Source: an uncultured Oscillospiraceae bacterium (GTDB taxonomy: Bacteria > Bacillota > Clostridia > Oscillospirales > Oscillospiraceae). From it: DNA of 40,448 nucleotides. Below the pieces are notes generated by a model. The model was not told the origin of the DNA. It worked only from the letters and a program-made list of their open reading frames with translations, and did no database searches. Position numbers and translations under genes: made by a program. The stretch is taken from contig CANQSF010000022.1 of NCBI GenBank assembly GCA_947626345.1, positions 1-40,448 on the forward strand, given 5' to 3'. Of this stretch, positions 24,787 through 32,918 are shown one piece after another. Numbering within the stretch: position 1 is the stretch's first letter; each line of letters starts with the position of its first letter.

Positions 24787-25296
24787 TCACTCCTCCGCCA
24801 TATAGGCGTTCTTGCGGGCCACGTAGCCCTCGGCGTTGGCCAGATTGGTCTGCTTCTGGTCCAGCCGGTCGGTGCGGATCACCTTTCCGGGCACACCCAC
24901 CACCAGGGAGCAGTCGGGCGCCTCGAACCGCTGGGTCACCAGCGCCCCGGCCCCCACGACGGCATACCGGCCCACCTGGGCCTCGTCCAGCAGCACCGCG
25001 CCCATGCCGACGAGGGCCCCGTCGCCCACCCGGCCGCAGTGGACCACCGCGTTATGGCCCACGGTCACGTACTCGCCGATGTCCAGGCAGCGGCCCGGCT
25101 CGCTGTGGAGGGTGGCGTTGTCCTGGATGTTGGAGCCCCGGCCCACCCGGATGGGGCCGTTGTCCCCCCGGAGCACCGCCCCGAACCAGATCGAGGCGTC
25201 CGGTCCCACGGTCACATCCCCGATGAGGGTGGCGTTCGGCGCGACGAAGGCGGTGGGGTCCACCACGGGGGTCTTCCCTTTATATGTGACGATCAT
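24787..25296 (-). CDS. Gamma-carbonic anhydrase-like hexapeptide-repeat protein
   Basis: The 169-residue product is a left-handed beta-helix protein of the YrdA/CaiE/gamma-CA family. It has repeated hexapeptides ([20 protein letters not shown]), the RGDNGPI segment and the metal-ligand His pattern ([15 protein letters not shown]). Family members bind zinc and some hydrate CO2; others are acyltransferase-like. The ATG at 25294-25296 has AAGGAG 7 nt upstream. A much longer open frame upstream crosses the promoter and is rejected. It leads a two-gene operon with rmlA. Confidence 0.9.
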   Translation of the reverse strand: MIVTYKGKTPVVDPTAFVAPNATLIGDVTVGPDASIWFGAVLRGDNGPIRVGRGSNIQDNATLHSEPGRCLDIGEYVTVGHNAVVHCGRVGDGALVGMGAVLLDEAQVGRYAVVGAGALVTQRFEAPDCSLVVGVPGKVIRTDRLDQKQTNLANAEGYVARKNAYMAEE

Positions 25297-25307
25297 GGCG
25301 TTTCTCC

Positions 25308-25336
25308 TTGCAATTTCCCTGCGGAGCGGGTATATT
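25308..25336 (+). promoter_or_regulatory. Candidate promoter of the TauE/SafE gene
   Basis: TTGCAA (25308-25313) and TATATT (25331-25336) are 17 bp apart; the start would be about 25343. This faces and interlocks with the minus-strand promoter at 25345-25373. Confidence 0.55.
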
Positions 25337-25344
25337 CTTAGAAA

Positions 25345-25373
25345 ATTATAATAAAAACGTCGGTCCCTGTCAA
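25345..25373 (-). promoter_or_regulatory. Consensus promoter of the gamma-CA-rmlA operon
   Basis: On the minus strand, a perfect TTGACA (25368-25373) and a perfect TATAAT (25345-25350) are separated by 17 bp; the start would be about 25338, inside the facing plus-strand promoter's downstream edge. Confidence 0.85.
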
Positions 25374-25392
25374 CCGCAGTCAAGGAGTCGCT

Positions 25393-26154
25393 ATGGGAAA
25401 CATCGCCCCCTACCTCATCGTCTGCCCCCTCGTGTTTCTGGGGGGATTCGTGGACGCCATCGCCGGCGGCGGCGGGCTCATCAGCCTGCCGGCGTACCTG
25501 ATCGCCGGCCTGCCGGTGCACATGAGCATCGGCACCAACAAGCTCAGCGCCGCCATGGGCACCACCCTGACCACGGTCAAGTTCTGGCGGCAGGGCTACA
25601 TCCGGCTCAGGCTGTGCCTGCCCTGCGCGGCGTTCGCCCTGGCCGGCTCCGCGGCGGGGGCCAATCTGGCCCTGCTGGTGGACGACTACGTGTTCCGCAT
25701 CATCCTGCTCGCCGTGCTGCCGTTGACGGCGATATACGTGTTCCGGAGCAAGAGCCTGGACGCCGGCGGCCGGGAGCCCCTCTCCCCCGGCAGGACCACG
25801 TCCGTCGCCTGCGCGGTGGCGCTCGTGATCGGCGTGTACGACGGCTTTTACGGCCCCGGCACCGGCACGTTTTTGCTGCTGCTGCTCACCGGCCTGGGCC
25901 GCATGAGCCTGGGCGACGCCGCCGGTACCACCAAGGTCATCAACCTCTCCACCAACGTGGCCGCCCTGGCCACCTATCTCATAAACGGCCAGGTGCTGCT
26001 CCCCCTGGGCCTCGCGGCGGGCCTGTTCGGCATCGCGGGCAATTACCTGGGGGCCCGCTCCTTCACCGACAAGGGCGCGAGGATCGTCAGGCCCCTCATC
26101 ATCACAGTGCTGGCCGTCTTCTTCGTCAAGATCATATACGACACCTTCCTCTAA
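25393..26154 (+). CDS. TauE/SafE (TSUP)-family membrane permease
   Basis: The 253-residue product has about eight hydrophobic segments and the duplicated family motif. The first copy is FVDAIAGGGGLISLPAYL with GTNKLSAAMGT near the N-terminus; the second is YDGFYGPGTGTFLLLLL with GTTKVINLSTNVAAL. Members export or import sulfite, sulfoacetate, taurine or other small organic anions; the substrate here is unknown. AAGGAG lies 5 nt before the ATG. A strong terminator follows. Confidence 0.92.
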   Translation: MGNIAPYLIVCPLVFLGGFVDAIAGGGGLISLPAYLIAGLPVHMSIGTNKLSAAMGTTLTTVKFWRQGYIRLRLCLPCAAFALAGSAAGANLALLVDDYVFRIILLAVLPLTAIYVFRSKSLDAGGREPLSPGRTTSVACAVALVIGVYDGFYGPGTGTFLLLLLTGLGRMSLGDAAGTTKVINLSTNVAALATYLINGQVLLPLGLAAGLFGIAGNYLGARSFTDKGARIVRPLIITVLAVFFVKIIYDTFL

Positions 26155-26173
26155 AATATACGCGTCCCGTCTC

Positions 26174-26203
26174 CCCCGCTTCCGCCGGAAGCGGGGCTTT
26201 TTT
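26174..26203 (+). terminator. Terminator after the TauE/SafE gene
   Basis: A perfect 10-bp stem CCCCGCTTCC/GGAAGCGGGG with loop GCC (26174-26196) is followed by CTTTTTT. Confidence 0.92.
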
Positions 26204-26393
26204 GCGTCCGGTGAAAAAAATCGCCGCCCCGGCGGATATGACGGACAGGCGCTCCCTAAAAGGCGTCTCGGCGCAAAAAGAAACAAATTAAACAAATCTT
26301 AAAAGAGCTTATGCCGTTTTGAGGCCGCGGAGGGTTACAGTGTCCCCAGACCCCAAGAGGGCCATAAGTCCGGCAGAGCAAGGAGGTCGGGAT

Positions 26394-27509
26394 ATGCGAT
26401 ACGCAAAAGACGAACAGGATATACGCCTCTACACGGAGTTTCTCACCCGCCACGAGCGGTGCAACTTCCAGCAGTCCCCGGAGTGGGCCGCGGTGAAGTG
26501 CAACTGGAAAAACGAGATCATCCTGGCGGAGGACGGCGCGGGCAACATCACCGGCGGGCTCAGCGTGCTGATCCGGAAGATGCCGCTCTTCGGCAATTTG
26601 ATGTACAGCGCCCGGGGCCCTGTGTGCGACCCCCACGACAGCGCCTCCCTCCGGCAGCTCATGGAGGGCGCGAAGCTTCTCGCCATGAAGTACAACGCCA
26701 TGGCCCTGTGGATGGAGCCTGACGTGGCCGCCGACGACGACGGGTTCCGCTCCATCATGGAGCAGCTGGGCGGCCGCATCCGGGTGGGCGGGCCCGGGGA
26801 CGTGATCCAGCCCCGGCAGGTGTTCCGGCTGGACATCGCCGGCAAGAGCGAGGAGGAGCTGATGGCCGGCTTCAACCGGAAGGTGCGCTACAGCATCCAT
26901 CTGGCCCAGCGCCGGGGCGTGGAGATCCGCCGGGGCAGCCGGGAGGATCTGGCGCTCTTCCACGACCTTCTGATGGAAACCGGGCGGCGGTGCGGCTTTC
27001 TCGTGCGGCCGCTGGCATATCTGCAGCGGATGTGGGACGAGCTGGGGCCGGAGCATATCTCGCTGCTGTTGGCCTGGTCCGGCGGCACGCCTATCGCCGG
27101 GGCCATCCCGGTGCACTACGGCAACAAGACCTGGTATGTGTTCGGCGCCAGCAGCGGCCAGCACCGGGATCTGATGCCCAACTATCTGCTCCAGTGGGAG
27201 ATCATCCGCGCCGCCGCAGCCCGGGGCGACGCCATATACGACATGCGGGGCGCGCTGGAGAGCACCGACGCCAGCAACGGGCTATATTTGTTCAAAAGCC
27301 GCTTCGGAGGCACCCTCACCGCCTTCATCGGGGAGGTATGCTTTGCCTACCGGCCCCTGGTCTACCGGCTGTACCGGCTGGCGGAGCGGCTTTACATGAC
27401 CGCCCGGGACCGGTACACCACCCTGCGCCGGCAGCCGGAGCCCGCCCCCGCGCCGCTGCTGCTGCCGGCCCACACGTCCGACGGCTCGGACGCCCCTCTG
27501 TCAGCCTGA
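26394..27509 (+). CDS. FemX/FemAB-family peptidoglycan branching aminoacyltransferase
   Basis: FemX-type enzymes use aminoacyl-tRNA to add the first cross-bridge residue to lipid II at the inner membrane face. The 371-residue product has two GNAT-like halves. It shows family segments FQQSPEWAAVKCNW near residue 23, FNRKVRYSIHLAQRRGV near 160, and YVFGASSGQHRDLMPNYLLQWEII followed by GLYLFKSRFGG near 300. It lacks the coiled-coil insertion typical of FemA. The last ~30 residues are Pro/Ala-rich. The ATG at 26394 has a perfect AAGGAGG 8 nt upstream. The amino acid added cannot be inferred. Confidence 0.88.
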   Translation: MRYAKDEQDIRLYTEFLTRHERCNFQQSPEWAAVKCNWKNEIILAEDGAGNITGGLSVLIRKMPLFGNLMYSARGPVCDPHDSASLRQLMEGAKLLAMKYNAMALWMEPDVAADDDGFRSIMEQLGGRIRVGGPGDVIQPRQVFRLDIAGKSEEELMAGFNRKVRYSIHLAQRRGVEIRRGSREDLALFHDLLMETGRRCGFLVRPLAYLQRMWDELGPEHISLLLAWSGGTPIAGAIPVHYGNKTWYVFGASSGQHRDLMPNYLLQWEIIRAAAARGDAIYDMRGALESTDASNGLYLFKSRFGGTLTAFIGEVCFAYRPLVYRLYRLAERLYMTARDRYTTLRRQPEPAPAPLLLPAHTSDGSDAPLSA

Positions 27510-27537
27510 CACGTTTTGTCCTCCTCTTTTCGCGGGG

Positions 27538-27572
27538 GGCCGGTGCGGAAAAGCCGCGCCGGCCTCTTTTTT
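27538..27572 (+). terminator. Terminator after the FemX-like gene
   Basis: The stem GGCCGGTGCGG/CCGCGCCGGCC (one G-U pair) with an A-rich loop is followed by TCTTTTTT. It separates femX from the shikimate operon promoter, which begins 25 nt later. Confidence 0.88.
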
Positions 27573-27596
27573 GCCGCGTTTTTCCGGTCCGGGACA

Positions 27597-27625
27597 TTGA
27601 CAAGCGCCGCATTTGGTTATATAAT
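27597..27625 (+). promoter_or_regulatory. Consensus promoter of the shikimate operon
   Basis: A perfect TTGACA (27597-27602) and a perfect TATAAT (27620-27625) are separated by 17 bp. The predicted start is about 27632, only 8 nt before the leader peptide's ribosome-binding site. Confidence 0.9.
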
Positions 27626-27653
27626 GCCTCCATCTTATCAAGGAGCGCGCAAA

Positions 27654-27707
27654 ATGGACCGTTACTTTTTCGCCGGCTATTACTACTATTACTTTTTTGC
27701 GAAGTAA
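27654..27707 (+). CDS. Tyr/Phe-rich attenuation leader peptide
   Basis: A 17-codon open frame, MDRYFFAGYYYYYFFAK, ends with TAA followed directly by TAG. It has AAGGAG (27640-27645) 8 nt upstream of the ATG, a textbook spacing. Six codons are Tyr (five in a row) and four are Phe; there is no Trp. It sits between a consensus promoter and an intrinsic terminator ahead of DAHP synthase. Its expected role is cis-acting: ribosome stalling at the Tyr/Phe codons when the cognate charged tRNAs are scarce. The peptide itself probably has no function. Confidence 0.9.
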   Translation: MDRYFFAGYYYYYFFAK

Positions 27708-27784
27708 TAGCGATATGTGCTGCGAAAAAGCGTTGTAACAAACAGACCACAAGCTGTGCGGCACATGTGCCGCACAGCTTTTTT
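27692..27784 (+). promoter_or_regulatory. Transcription attenuator of the aromatic amino acid operon
   Basis: Three mutually exclusive helices are visible. Helix 1:2 pairs 27692-27701 (the Phe-Phe-Ala codons, CTTTTTTGCG) with 27721-27730 (TGCGAAAAAG), 10 bp with two wobbles. Helix 2:3, the antiterminator, pairs 27713-27723 (ATATGTGCTGC) with 27758-27768 (GCGGCACATGT), 11 bp with two wobbles. Helix 3:4, the terminator, is a perfect 30-nt palindrome (27751-27780) followed by a T-run to 27784. A ribosome stalled in the Tyr run covers strand 1 and frees strand 2, so 2:3 forms and transcription continues. A ribosome at the stop codon covers part of strand 2, so the terminator forms. Confidence 0.85.
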
Positions 27785-27804
27785 GCAAAGGAGAGATTTG
27801 CCCC

Positions 27805-28809
27805 ATGATCACCGTATTGAAGCCCAGCACCACCGAAGAGCAGCGCGACCACCTCATCCACTGGCTGGAGACCCAGGGCGTCCAGGTCCACGTGTCCCAG
27901 GGCGAGGAGTACACCATCCTGGGCCTGGTGGGGGACACCGGCCACATCGACGTGGAGCTGCTGGAGAGCCTGGAGATCGTCCAGTCCGTCAAGCGGGTCA
28001 GCGAGCCGTTCAAAAAGTGCAACCGGAAGTTCCACCCCGAGGACTCGGTCATCGACGCCGGCGGCGTGCCCATCGGCGGCGGCCACTTCGCCGTCATCGC
28101 CGGGCCCTGCTCCGTGGAGAACCATGACCAGATCATCGGCATCGCCGAGGCCGTGAAGGCCAGCGGCGCCAAGCTCCTGCGGGGCGGCGCCTTCAAGCCC
28201 CGCACCAGCCCCTACGACTTCCAGGGCCTGCACGCCACGGGCCTGGAGCTTCTCAGCGAGGCGAAAAAGGCCACGGGCCTGCCCATCGTGTCGGAGATCA
28301 TGGACCTGCGGGATCTGGACCTTTTCCAGGACGTGGACGTGATCCAGGTGGGCGCCCGGAACATGCAGAACTTCGAGCTGCTCAAGGGCCTGGGCCGCAC
28401 GGACAAGACCGTGCTGCTCAAGCGCGGCCTGGCCAATACCCTCAAGGAGCTCCTCATGAGCGCCGAGTACATCATGGCCGGCGGCAACGAGAATGTGATC
28501 CTCTGCGAGCGGGGCATCCGCACCTATGAGACCTACACCCGCAACACCCTGGACCTCTCCGCCGTGCCGGTGCTCCACGAGCTGAGCCATCTGCCCGTGG
28601 TGGTGGACCCCAGCCACGCCACCGGCCACTCCAGCCTGGTGCCCTCCATGGCCCTGGCGGCGGCCGCCGCCGGCGCGGACGGCATCATGGTGGAGGTGCA
28701 CAACGACCCGCTCCACGCCCTGTGCGACGGGGCCCAGAGCCTGACGCCGGAGCAGTTCGACGCCCTCATGGCCCAGATGCGGCAAGTGCTGGAGGTCGTG
28801 AGAGGATGA
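27805..28809 (+). CDS. aroF: 3-deoxy-7-phosphoheptulonate (DAHP) synthase with N-terminal ferredoxin-like domain
   Basis: This enzyme condenses PEP and erythrose-4-phosphate, the committed step of aromatic biosynthesis. The 334-residue product has an N-terminal ferredoxin-like regulatory domain (residues ~1-70), as in the Thermotoga-type enzyme that is feedback-inhibited by Tyr and Phe. The catalytic barrel follows, with IAGPCSVEN, LRGGAFKPRTSPYDFQG, VGARNMQNF, LLKRGL and VDPSHATGH. It is the first gene of the operon after the attenuator, so flux entry is controlled both at transcription and probably at the enzyme. The stop overlaps tyrA as ATGA. Confidence 0.96.
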   Translation: MITVLKPSTTEEQRDHLIHWLETQGVQVHVSQGEEYTILGLVGDTGHIDVELLESLEIVQSVKRVSEPFKKCNRKFHPEDSVIDAGGVPIGGGHFAVIAGPCSVENHDQIIGIAEAVKASGAKLLRGGAFKPRTSPYDFQGLHATGLELLSEAKKATGLPIVSEIMDLRDLDLFQDVDVIQVGARNMQNFELLKGLGRTDKTVLLKRGLANTLKELLMSAEYIMAGGNENVILCERGIRTYETYTRNTLDLSAVPVLHELSHLPVVVDPSHATGHSSLVPSMALAAAAAGADGIMVEVHNDPLHALCDGAQSLTPEQFDALMAQMRQVLEVVRG

Positions 28810-29639
28810 CCGTGGGCATCGTGGGGCTGGGACTCATCGGCGGGTCCCTGGCCAAGGCATACAAGCGCGACCCGTCCGTGACGGTCCTGGGCTGGAACCG
28901 CACCGCCTCCACGGCGGAGTTCGCCCTGCTGGACGGGTCCATCGACGGCATCCTCACTGCAGAGAGCCTCAAGGACTGCGACCTGGTGCTCATCTCCCTG
29001 TATCCCCAGGCCGCCATGGACTATATGACCGAACACGCCGACCATTTCTCCAAGACCGGCATCGTCATGGACTGCTCCGGCGTCAAGCGCCAGATATGCG
29101 CCTTCGCTTTCCCCCTGGCGGCGGAGCACGGCTTCACCTTCGTGGGCGGCCACCCCATGGCGGGCACCCAGTTCTCCGGCTACAAATACGCCCGGGCCAA
29201 CCTCTACGACCGGGCCCCCATGGTGATCGTGCCGCCCCGGTACGACGATGCGGACTTTCTGGCACGGGTGAAGGAGCTTCTCAAGCCCGCCGGCTTCGGC
29301 CGCATCAGCGTCACCACCGCCGAGGAGCACGACGAGATGATCGCCTTCACCTCCCAGATGTGCCACGTGGTGTCCAACGCCTACATCAAGAGCCCCACCG
29401 CCGCCCGGCACCGGGGCTTCTCCGCCGGCAGCTACAAGGACCTGACCCGGGTGGCCTGGCTGAATGCGGACATGTGGAGCGAGCTGATCCTGGACAACCG
29501 GGACAACATGCTGGGGGAGATGGACGCGCTCATCGCCAGCCTCTCCGCCTACCGGGACGCCATCGCCCAAAATGACCGGCCGGCCCTGCGGGCGCTGCTG
29601 CAGGAGGGCAAGGAGCGAAAGGAGCAGATCGACGGATGA
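28806..29639 (+). CDS. tyrA: Prephenate dehydrogenase
   Basis: TyrA oxidatively decarboxylates prephenate to 4-hydroxyphenylpyruvate for tyrosine. The 277-residue product has the N-terminal NAD(P)-binding Rossmann motif VGIVGLGLIGGSLAKAYK. It also has the family segments GGHPMAGTQFSGY (normally GxHPMAGxExSG) and HDEMIAFTSQMCHVVSNAY with the catalytic His region, and DLTRVA. No ACT domain follows, so it is the short form. It overlaps aroF and aroB by 4 nt at each end (ATGA), a sign of translational coupling. Confidence 0.94.
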   Translation: MTVGIVGLGLIGGSLAKAYKRDPSVTVLGWNRTASTAEFALLDGSIDGILTAESLKDCDLVLISLYPQAAMDYMTEHADHFSKTGIVMDCSGVKRQICAFAFPLAAEHGFTFVGGHPMAGTQFSGYKYARANLYDRAPMVIVPPRYDDADFLARVKELLKPAGFGRISVTTAEEHDEMIAFTSQMCHVVSNAYIKSPTAARHRGFSAGSYKDLTRVAWLNADMWSELILDNRDNMLGEMDALIASLSAYRDAIAQNDRPALRALLQEGKERKEQIDG

Positions 29640-30691
29640 ACACGGTCCATATCCCCGCCTCTACCCCCTATGACGTGCGGATCGGCAACGGCCTGCTGGG
29701 GTCCCTGGGGGACACGGTGAAGGTCCTCTGCCCCAAGGCCGGACGGTGCCTGGTGGTGACGGACGACACGGTGGGCCCCCTGTGGCTCAAAAAGGCCGCG
29801 GAGCCCCTTTCCGCCGCGCACATCCCCTTCTCCGTATACACCCTCCCCCACGGGGAGGCCAGCAAGACGGCGGAGAAGCTGGTGGACATCCTCAACTTCG
29901 CCGCGGCGGAGCATCTTACCCGCGCGGACGTATTTCTGGCCCTGGGGGGCGGCATGGTGGGGGACATCACCGGCCTGGCCGCCGCCTGCTATATGCGGGG
30001 CGTGGACTATATCCAGCTGCCCACCACCCTGCTGGCGGCCGTGGACTCCTCCGTGGGCGGCAAGACCGCCGTGGACCTGCCCGCCGGCAAGAACCTGATG
30101 GGTGCCTTCTGGCAGCCACGGGCGGTGCTATGCGACACGGACGCCCTCTCCACCCTGCCCCAGGCCGACTTTCTCTCCGGCTGCGCCGAGGTCATCAAGA
30201 CCGCGGTGCTCTTCGACGCCGGCCTGTTCGCCCTGCTGGAGCAGACCGGCCCGGCCTTCGACCGGGAGAGCGTCATCGCCCGGTGCGTGGCCCACAAACG
30301 GGACGTGGTAGCGGAGGATGAGCGGGACACCGGCCGCCGGGCCCTTCTCAACCTGGGCCACACCCTGGGCCACGCGGTGGAAGCGGAGAGCGGCTTTGCC
30401 CTGACCCACGGCCAGGCGGTGGCCATCGGCACCGCCGTGGTCTGCCGGGCGGCGGCGAAAAACGGCCTCTGCCCGCCGGAGGTGCCGGTGCGGGTGGACG
30501 CCCTGCTGGAGGCCTTCGGCCTGCCCATCCGCACGGACGCGCCCTTCGACGGGCTCATGGCGCGGATGCTCTCGGACAAAAAGCGCGCCGGCGACGCCAT
30601 CGGCGTCGTCGTCCCTGAAACGATCGGGCGGTGCGCCGTCCGGCCCATGGCCACGGACGAGGCCGCCGCATTCATGAAAGCGGGGCTGTGA
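29636..30691 (+). CDS. aroB: 3-dehydroquinate synthase
   Basis: AroB converts DAHP to 3-dehydroquinate using NAD+ and a divalent metal. The 351-residue product has the NAD-binding ALGGGMVGDITGLAAACYMRG region, LPTTLLAAVDSSVGGKTAVD, and the metal-site NLGHTLGHAVE. Its length is normal. The start overlaps tyrA by 4 nt and aroA follows after 1 nt. Confidence 0.97.
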   Translation: MNTVHIPASTPYDVRIGNGLLGSLGDTVKVLCPKAGRCLVVTDDTVGPLWLKKAAEPLSAAHIPFSVYTLPHGEASKTAEKLVDILNFAAAEHLTRADVFLALGGGMVGDITGLAAACYMRGVDYIQLPTTLLAAVDSSVGGKTAVDLPAGKNLMGAFWQPRAVLCDTDALSTLPQADFLSGCAEVIKTAVLFDAGLFALLEQTGPAFDRESVIARCVAHKRDVVAEDERDTGRRALLNLGHTLGHAVEAESGFALTHGQAVAIGTAVVCRAAAKNGLCPPEVPVRVDALLEAFGLPIRTDAPFDGLMARMLSDKKRAGDAIGVVVPETIGRCAVRPMATDEAAAFMKAGL

Positions 30692-30692
30692 T

Positions 30693-31916
30693 ATGGACGC
30701 TGTCATCTATCCCTCCCGTCTGGCGGGCGTCATCCCCGCCATCGCCTCCAAGAGCCAGGCCCACCGGCTGCTCATATGCGCCGCCCTGGCGGACGGGCCC
30801 ACCGCCATCGCCTGTCCCACCCTGTCGGCGGACATCGCCGCCACGGCGGACTGCCTGCGGGCCCTGGGGGCGGACATACGCTACGAAAACGGCCTGTTCA
30901 CTGTCTCCCCCATGGGCGCGCTCCCCCACCGGCCCCTGCTGGACTGCGGCGAGAGTGGCTCTACCCTGCGATTTTTGCTGCCAGTAGTGTGCGCCCTGGG
31001 GACGGAGGCCGCGATCAAGATGCACGGCCGGCTGCCGGAGCGGCCCCTGTCCCCCCTGTGGGAGGAGCTCGTCGCCCACGGGGCGGTGCTGAGCCGGCCC
31101 GCGCCGGACCTCATCGCCGTCTCCGGCCGCCTGACGCCGGGGGGATATACCATCGCCGCCAACGTCTCCTCCCAGTTCATCAGTGGGCTGCTGTTCGCCC
31201 TGCCCCTGCTGGGCGGGGACAGCGCCCTTCGCCTCACCGGGCACCTGGAGTCCGCCGCCTACGTCACCATGACCCTGCGGGCCCTGGCGCTGTTCGGCAT
31301 AGACTGCCCCTTCGCCGCCGACACCTATGCCGTCCCCGGCGGGCGGCCCTACGCCTCCCCCGGCACGGCCGCGGTGGAGGGGGACTGGTCCAACGCCGCC
31401 TTCTGGCTGGCGGCGGACCGCATCTGCGGCGGGACGCTCACCGTCACGGGCCTGGACGCCGATTCCCCCCAGGGTGACCGGGCGGCGGCGGAGCTGACGG
31501 AGCGCGTCGCGGCGGGCAACGCCACGGTGGACTGCCAGGACGTGCCGGATCTGGTGCCGGTGCTCTCTGTGCTGGCCGCCGTCAGTCCCGGCGTGACCCG
31601 GTTCGTGAACGCCGGACGGCTGCGCCTGAAGGAGAGTGACCGTCTGGCCACCACCGCCGGGCTTTTGCGGGCCCTGGGCGGACAGGCGCAGGAGCTGGCC
31701 GACGGCCTGGTGGTCACGGGACAGAGCCGCCTGGCCGGCGGGGCGGTAGACAGCGCCAACGACCACCGCATCGCCATGAGCGCCGCCGTGGCGGCCCTGG
31801 CCTGCGACGGGCCCGTCACGCTCCGCGGGGCCCAGGCGGTGAACAAATCCTATCCCGCCTTCTGGGCCGACTACAACGCCCTGGGCGGCAACGCCGTATT
31901 GGAGGACGATCCATGA
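30693..31916 (+). CDS. aroA: 3-phosphoshikimate 1-carboxyvinyltransferase (EPSP synthase)
   Basis: AroA joins PEP to shikimate-3-phosphate. The 407-residue product has SKSQAHRLLICAALADGPT at the N-terminus. It then shows CGESGSTLRFLLPV, RLKESDRL and the C-terminal DHRIAMSAAVAALAC motif. Its N-terminal GAASKS-like loop reads IASKSQAHR. The fold is two globular domains with the active site between. Its stop overlaps aroC as ATGA. Confidence 0.97.
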   Translation: MDAVIYPSRLAGVIPAIASKSQAHRLLICAALADGPTAIACPTLSADIAATADCLRALGADIRYENGLFTVSPMGALPHRPLLDCGESGSTLRFLLPVVCALGTEAAIKMHGRLPERPLSPLWEELVAHGAVLSRPAPDLIAVSGRLTPGGYTIAANVSSQFISGLLFALPLLGGDSALRLTGHLESAAYVTMTLRALALFGIDCPFAADTYAVPGGRPYASPGTAAVEGDWSNAAFWLAADRICGGTLTVTGLDADSPQGDRAAAELTERVAAGNATVDCQDVPDLVPVLSVLAAVSPGVTRFVNAGRLRLKESDRLATTAGLLRALGGQAQELADGLVVTGQSRLAGGAVDSANDHRIAMSAAVAALACDGPVTLRGAQAVNKSYPAFWADYNALGGNAVLEDDP

Positions 31917-32917
31917 GCAACAGCTTCGGGGAGCGCTATCGCTTCACCATCTTCGGCCAGAGCCACGCCCCGGCCATCGGCGTGACCATCGAGGGCCTGC
32001 CCGCCGGGTTCGCCCCGGACATGGAAAAGCTGGCCGCCTTCCTGGCCCGCCGGGCCCCGGGAAAGGGCAGATACTCCACCACCCGTTCGGAGGCCGACGC
32101 GCCGGAATTCGTCGCCGGCCTGGTGGACGGGCACACCTGCGGCGCGCCTGTCACCGCCATCATCCGCAACACCAACACCCGCTCGGAGGACTACGCCGAG
32201 CTCTATCGGGTGCCCCGGCCCGGCCACGCGGACTTCGCCGCGGCGGTGAAGTACGGCCTGGCCCGGGACGTGGCCGGGGGCGGCCAGTTCTCCGGCCGGC
32301 TCACCGCGCCGCTGTGCATCGCCGGAGGCCTGGCGCTGCAGCTTCTGGCCGAGGAGGGCGTCAGCATCTCCGCCCGCATCGCGTCCATCGGCGGCGAGAC
32401 GGAGCCCCAGGCCATCCAGGCCGTCCTGGAGGCGGCCAAAGCCGCCGGCGACTCGGTGGGCGGCCTGGTGGAGTGCGTCTGCCAGGGAGTGCCCGCCGGA
32501 CTGGGGGAGCCCATGTTCGGCGGCATGGAGAACCGCATCGCCCAGGCGGTGTTCGCCATCCCCGCGGTGAAGGGCGTGGAATTCGGCGCCGGCTTCGCCG
32601 TGGCGGGCATGCGGGGCAGCGAGAACAACGACCCGTTCTATTTCGACGAGCTGGGCGTGGTCCGTACCCGCACCAACCACCACGGCGGCATCCTGGGCGG
32701 CATCACCAGCGGCATGCCCATCGTGTTCCGGGCGGCCTTCAAGCCCACCCCCTCCATCGCCCTGGAGCAGGACAGCGTGGACCTGACCGCCCACGAGAGC
32801 GTGAAGCTCTCGGTGAAGGGCCGCCACGACCCCTGCATCGTGCTGCGGGCGGCGCCCTGCGTGGAGGCGGCCGCCGCCGCGGCCATCTACGACGCCCTTT
32901 TGGAGAGCAGGTGCTGA
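31913..32917 (+). CDS. aroC: Chorismate synthase
   Basis: AroC eliminates phosphate from EPSP to give chorismate and needs reduced FMN. The 334-residue product has GQSHAPAIGVTIEGLPAG, RRAPGKGRYSTTRSEAD, RPGHADFAAAVKYG and the GRHDPCIVLRAAPCVEA signature near the C-terminus. It is shorter than the common 355-390-residue form, ending soon after the last motif. It overlaps aroA by 4 nt, and the next gene starts 1 nt after its stop. Confidence 0.96.
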   Translation: MSNSFGERYRFTIFGQSHAPAIGVTIEGLPAGFAPDMEKLAAFLARRAPGKGRYSTTRSEADAPEFVAGLVDGHTCGAPVTAIIRNTNTRSEDYAELYRVPRPGHADFAAAVKYGLARDVAGGGQFSGRLTAPLCIAGGLALQLLAEEGVSISARIASIGGETEPQAIQAVLEAAKAAGDSVGGLVECVCQGVPAGLGEPMFGGMENRIAQAVFAIPAVKGVEFGAGFAVAGMRGSENNDPFYFDELGVVRTRTNHHGGILGGITSGMPIVFRAAFKPTPSIALEQDSVDLTAHESVKLSVKGRHDPCIVLRAAPCVEAAAAAAIYDALLESRC

Positions 32918-32918
32918 T

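Noticed and set aside
24787..26295. 502-codon minus-strand frame extending the gamma-carbonic anhydrase gene upstream
   Set aside because: The extension crosses the consensus promoter and is antisense to the TauE/SafE gene; the ATG at 25296 has a good ribosome-binding site.
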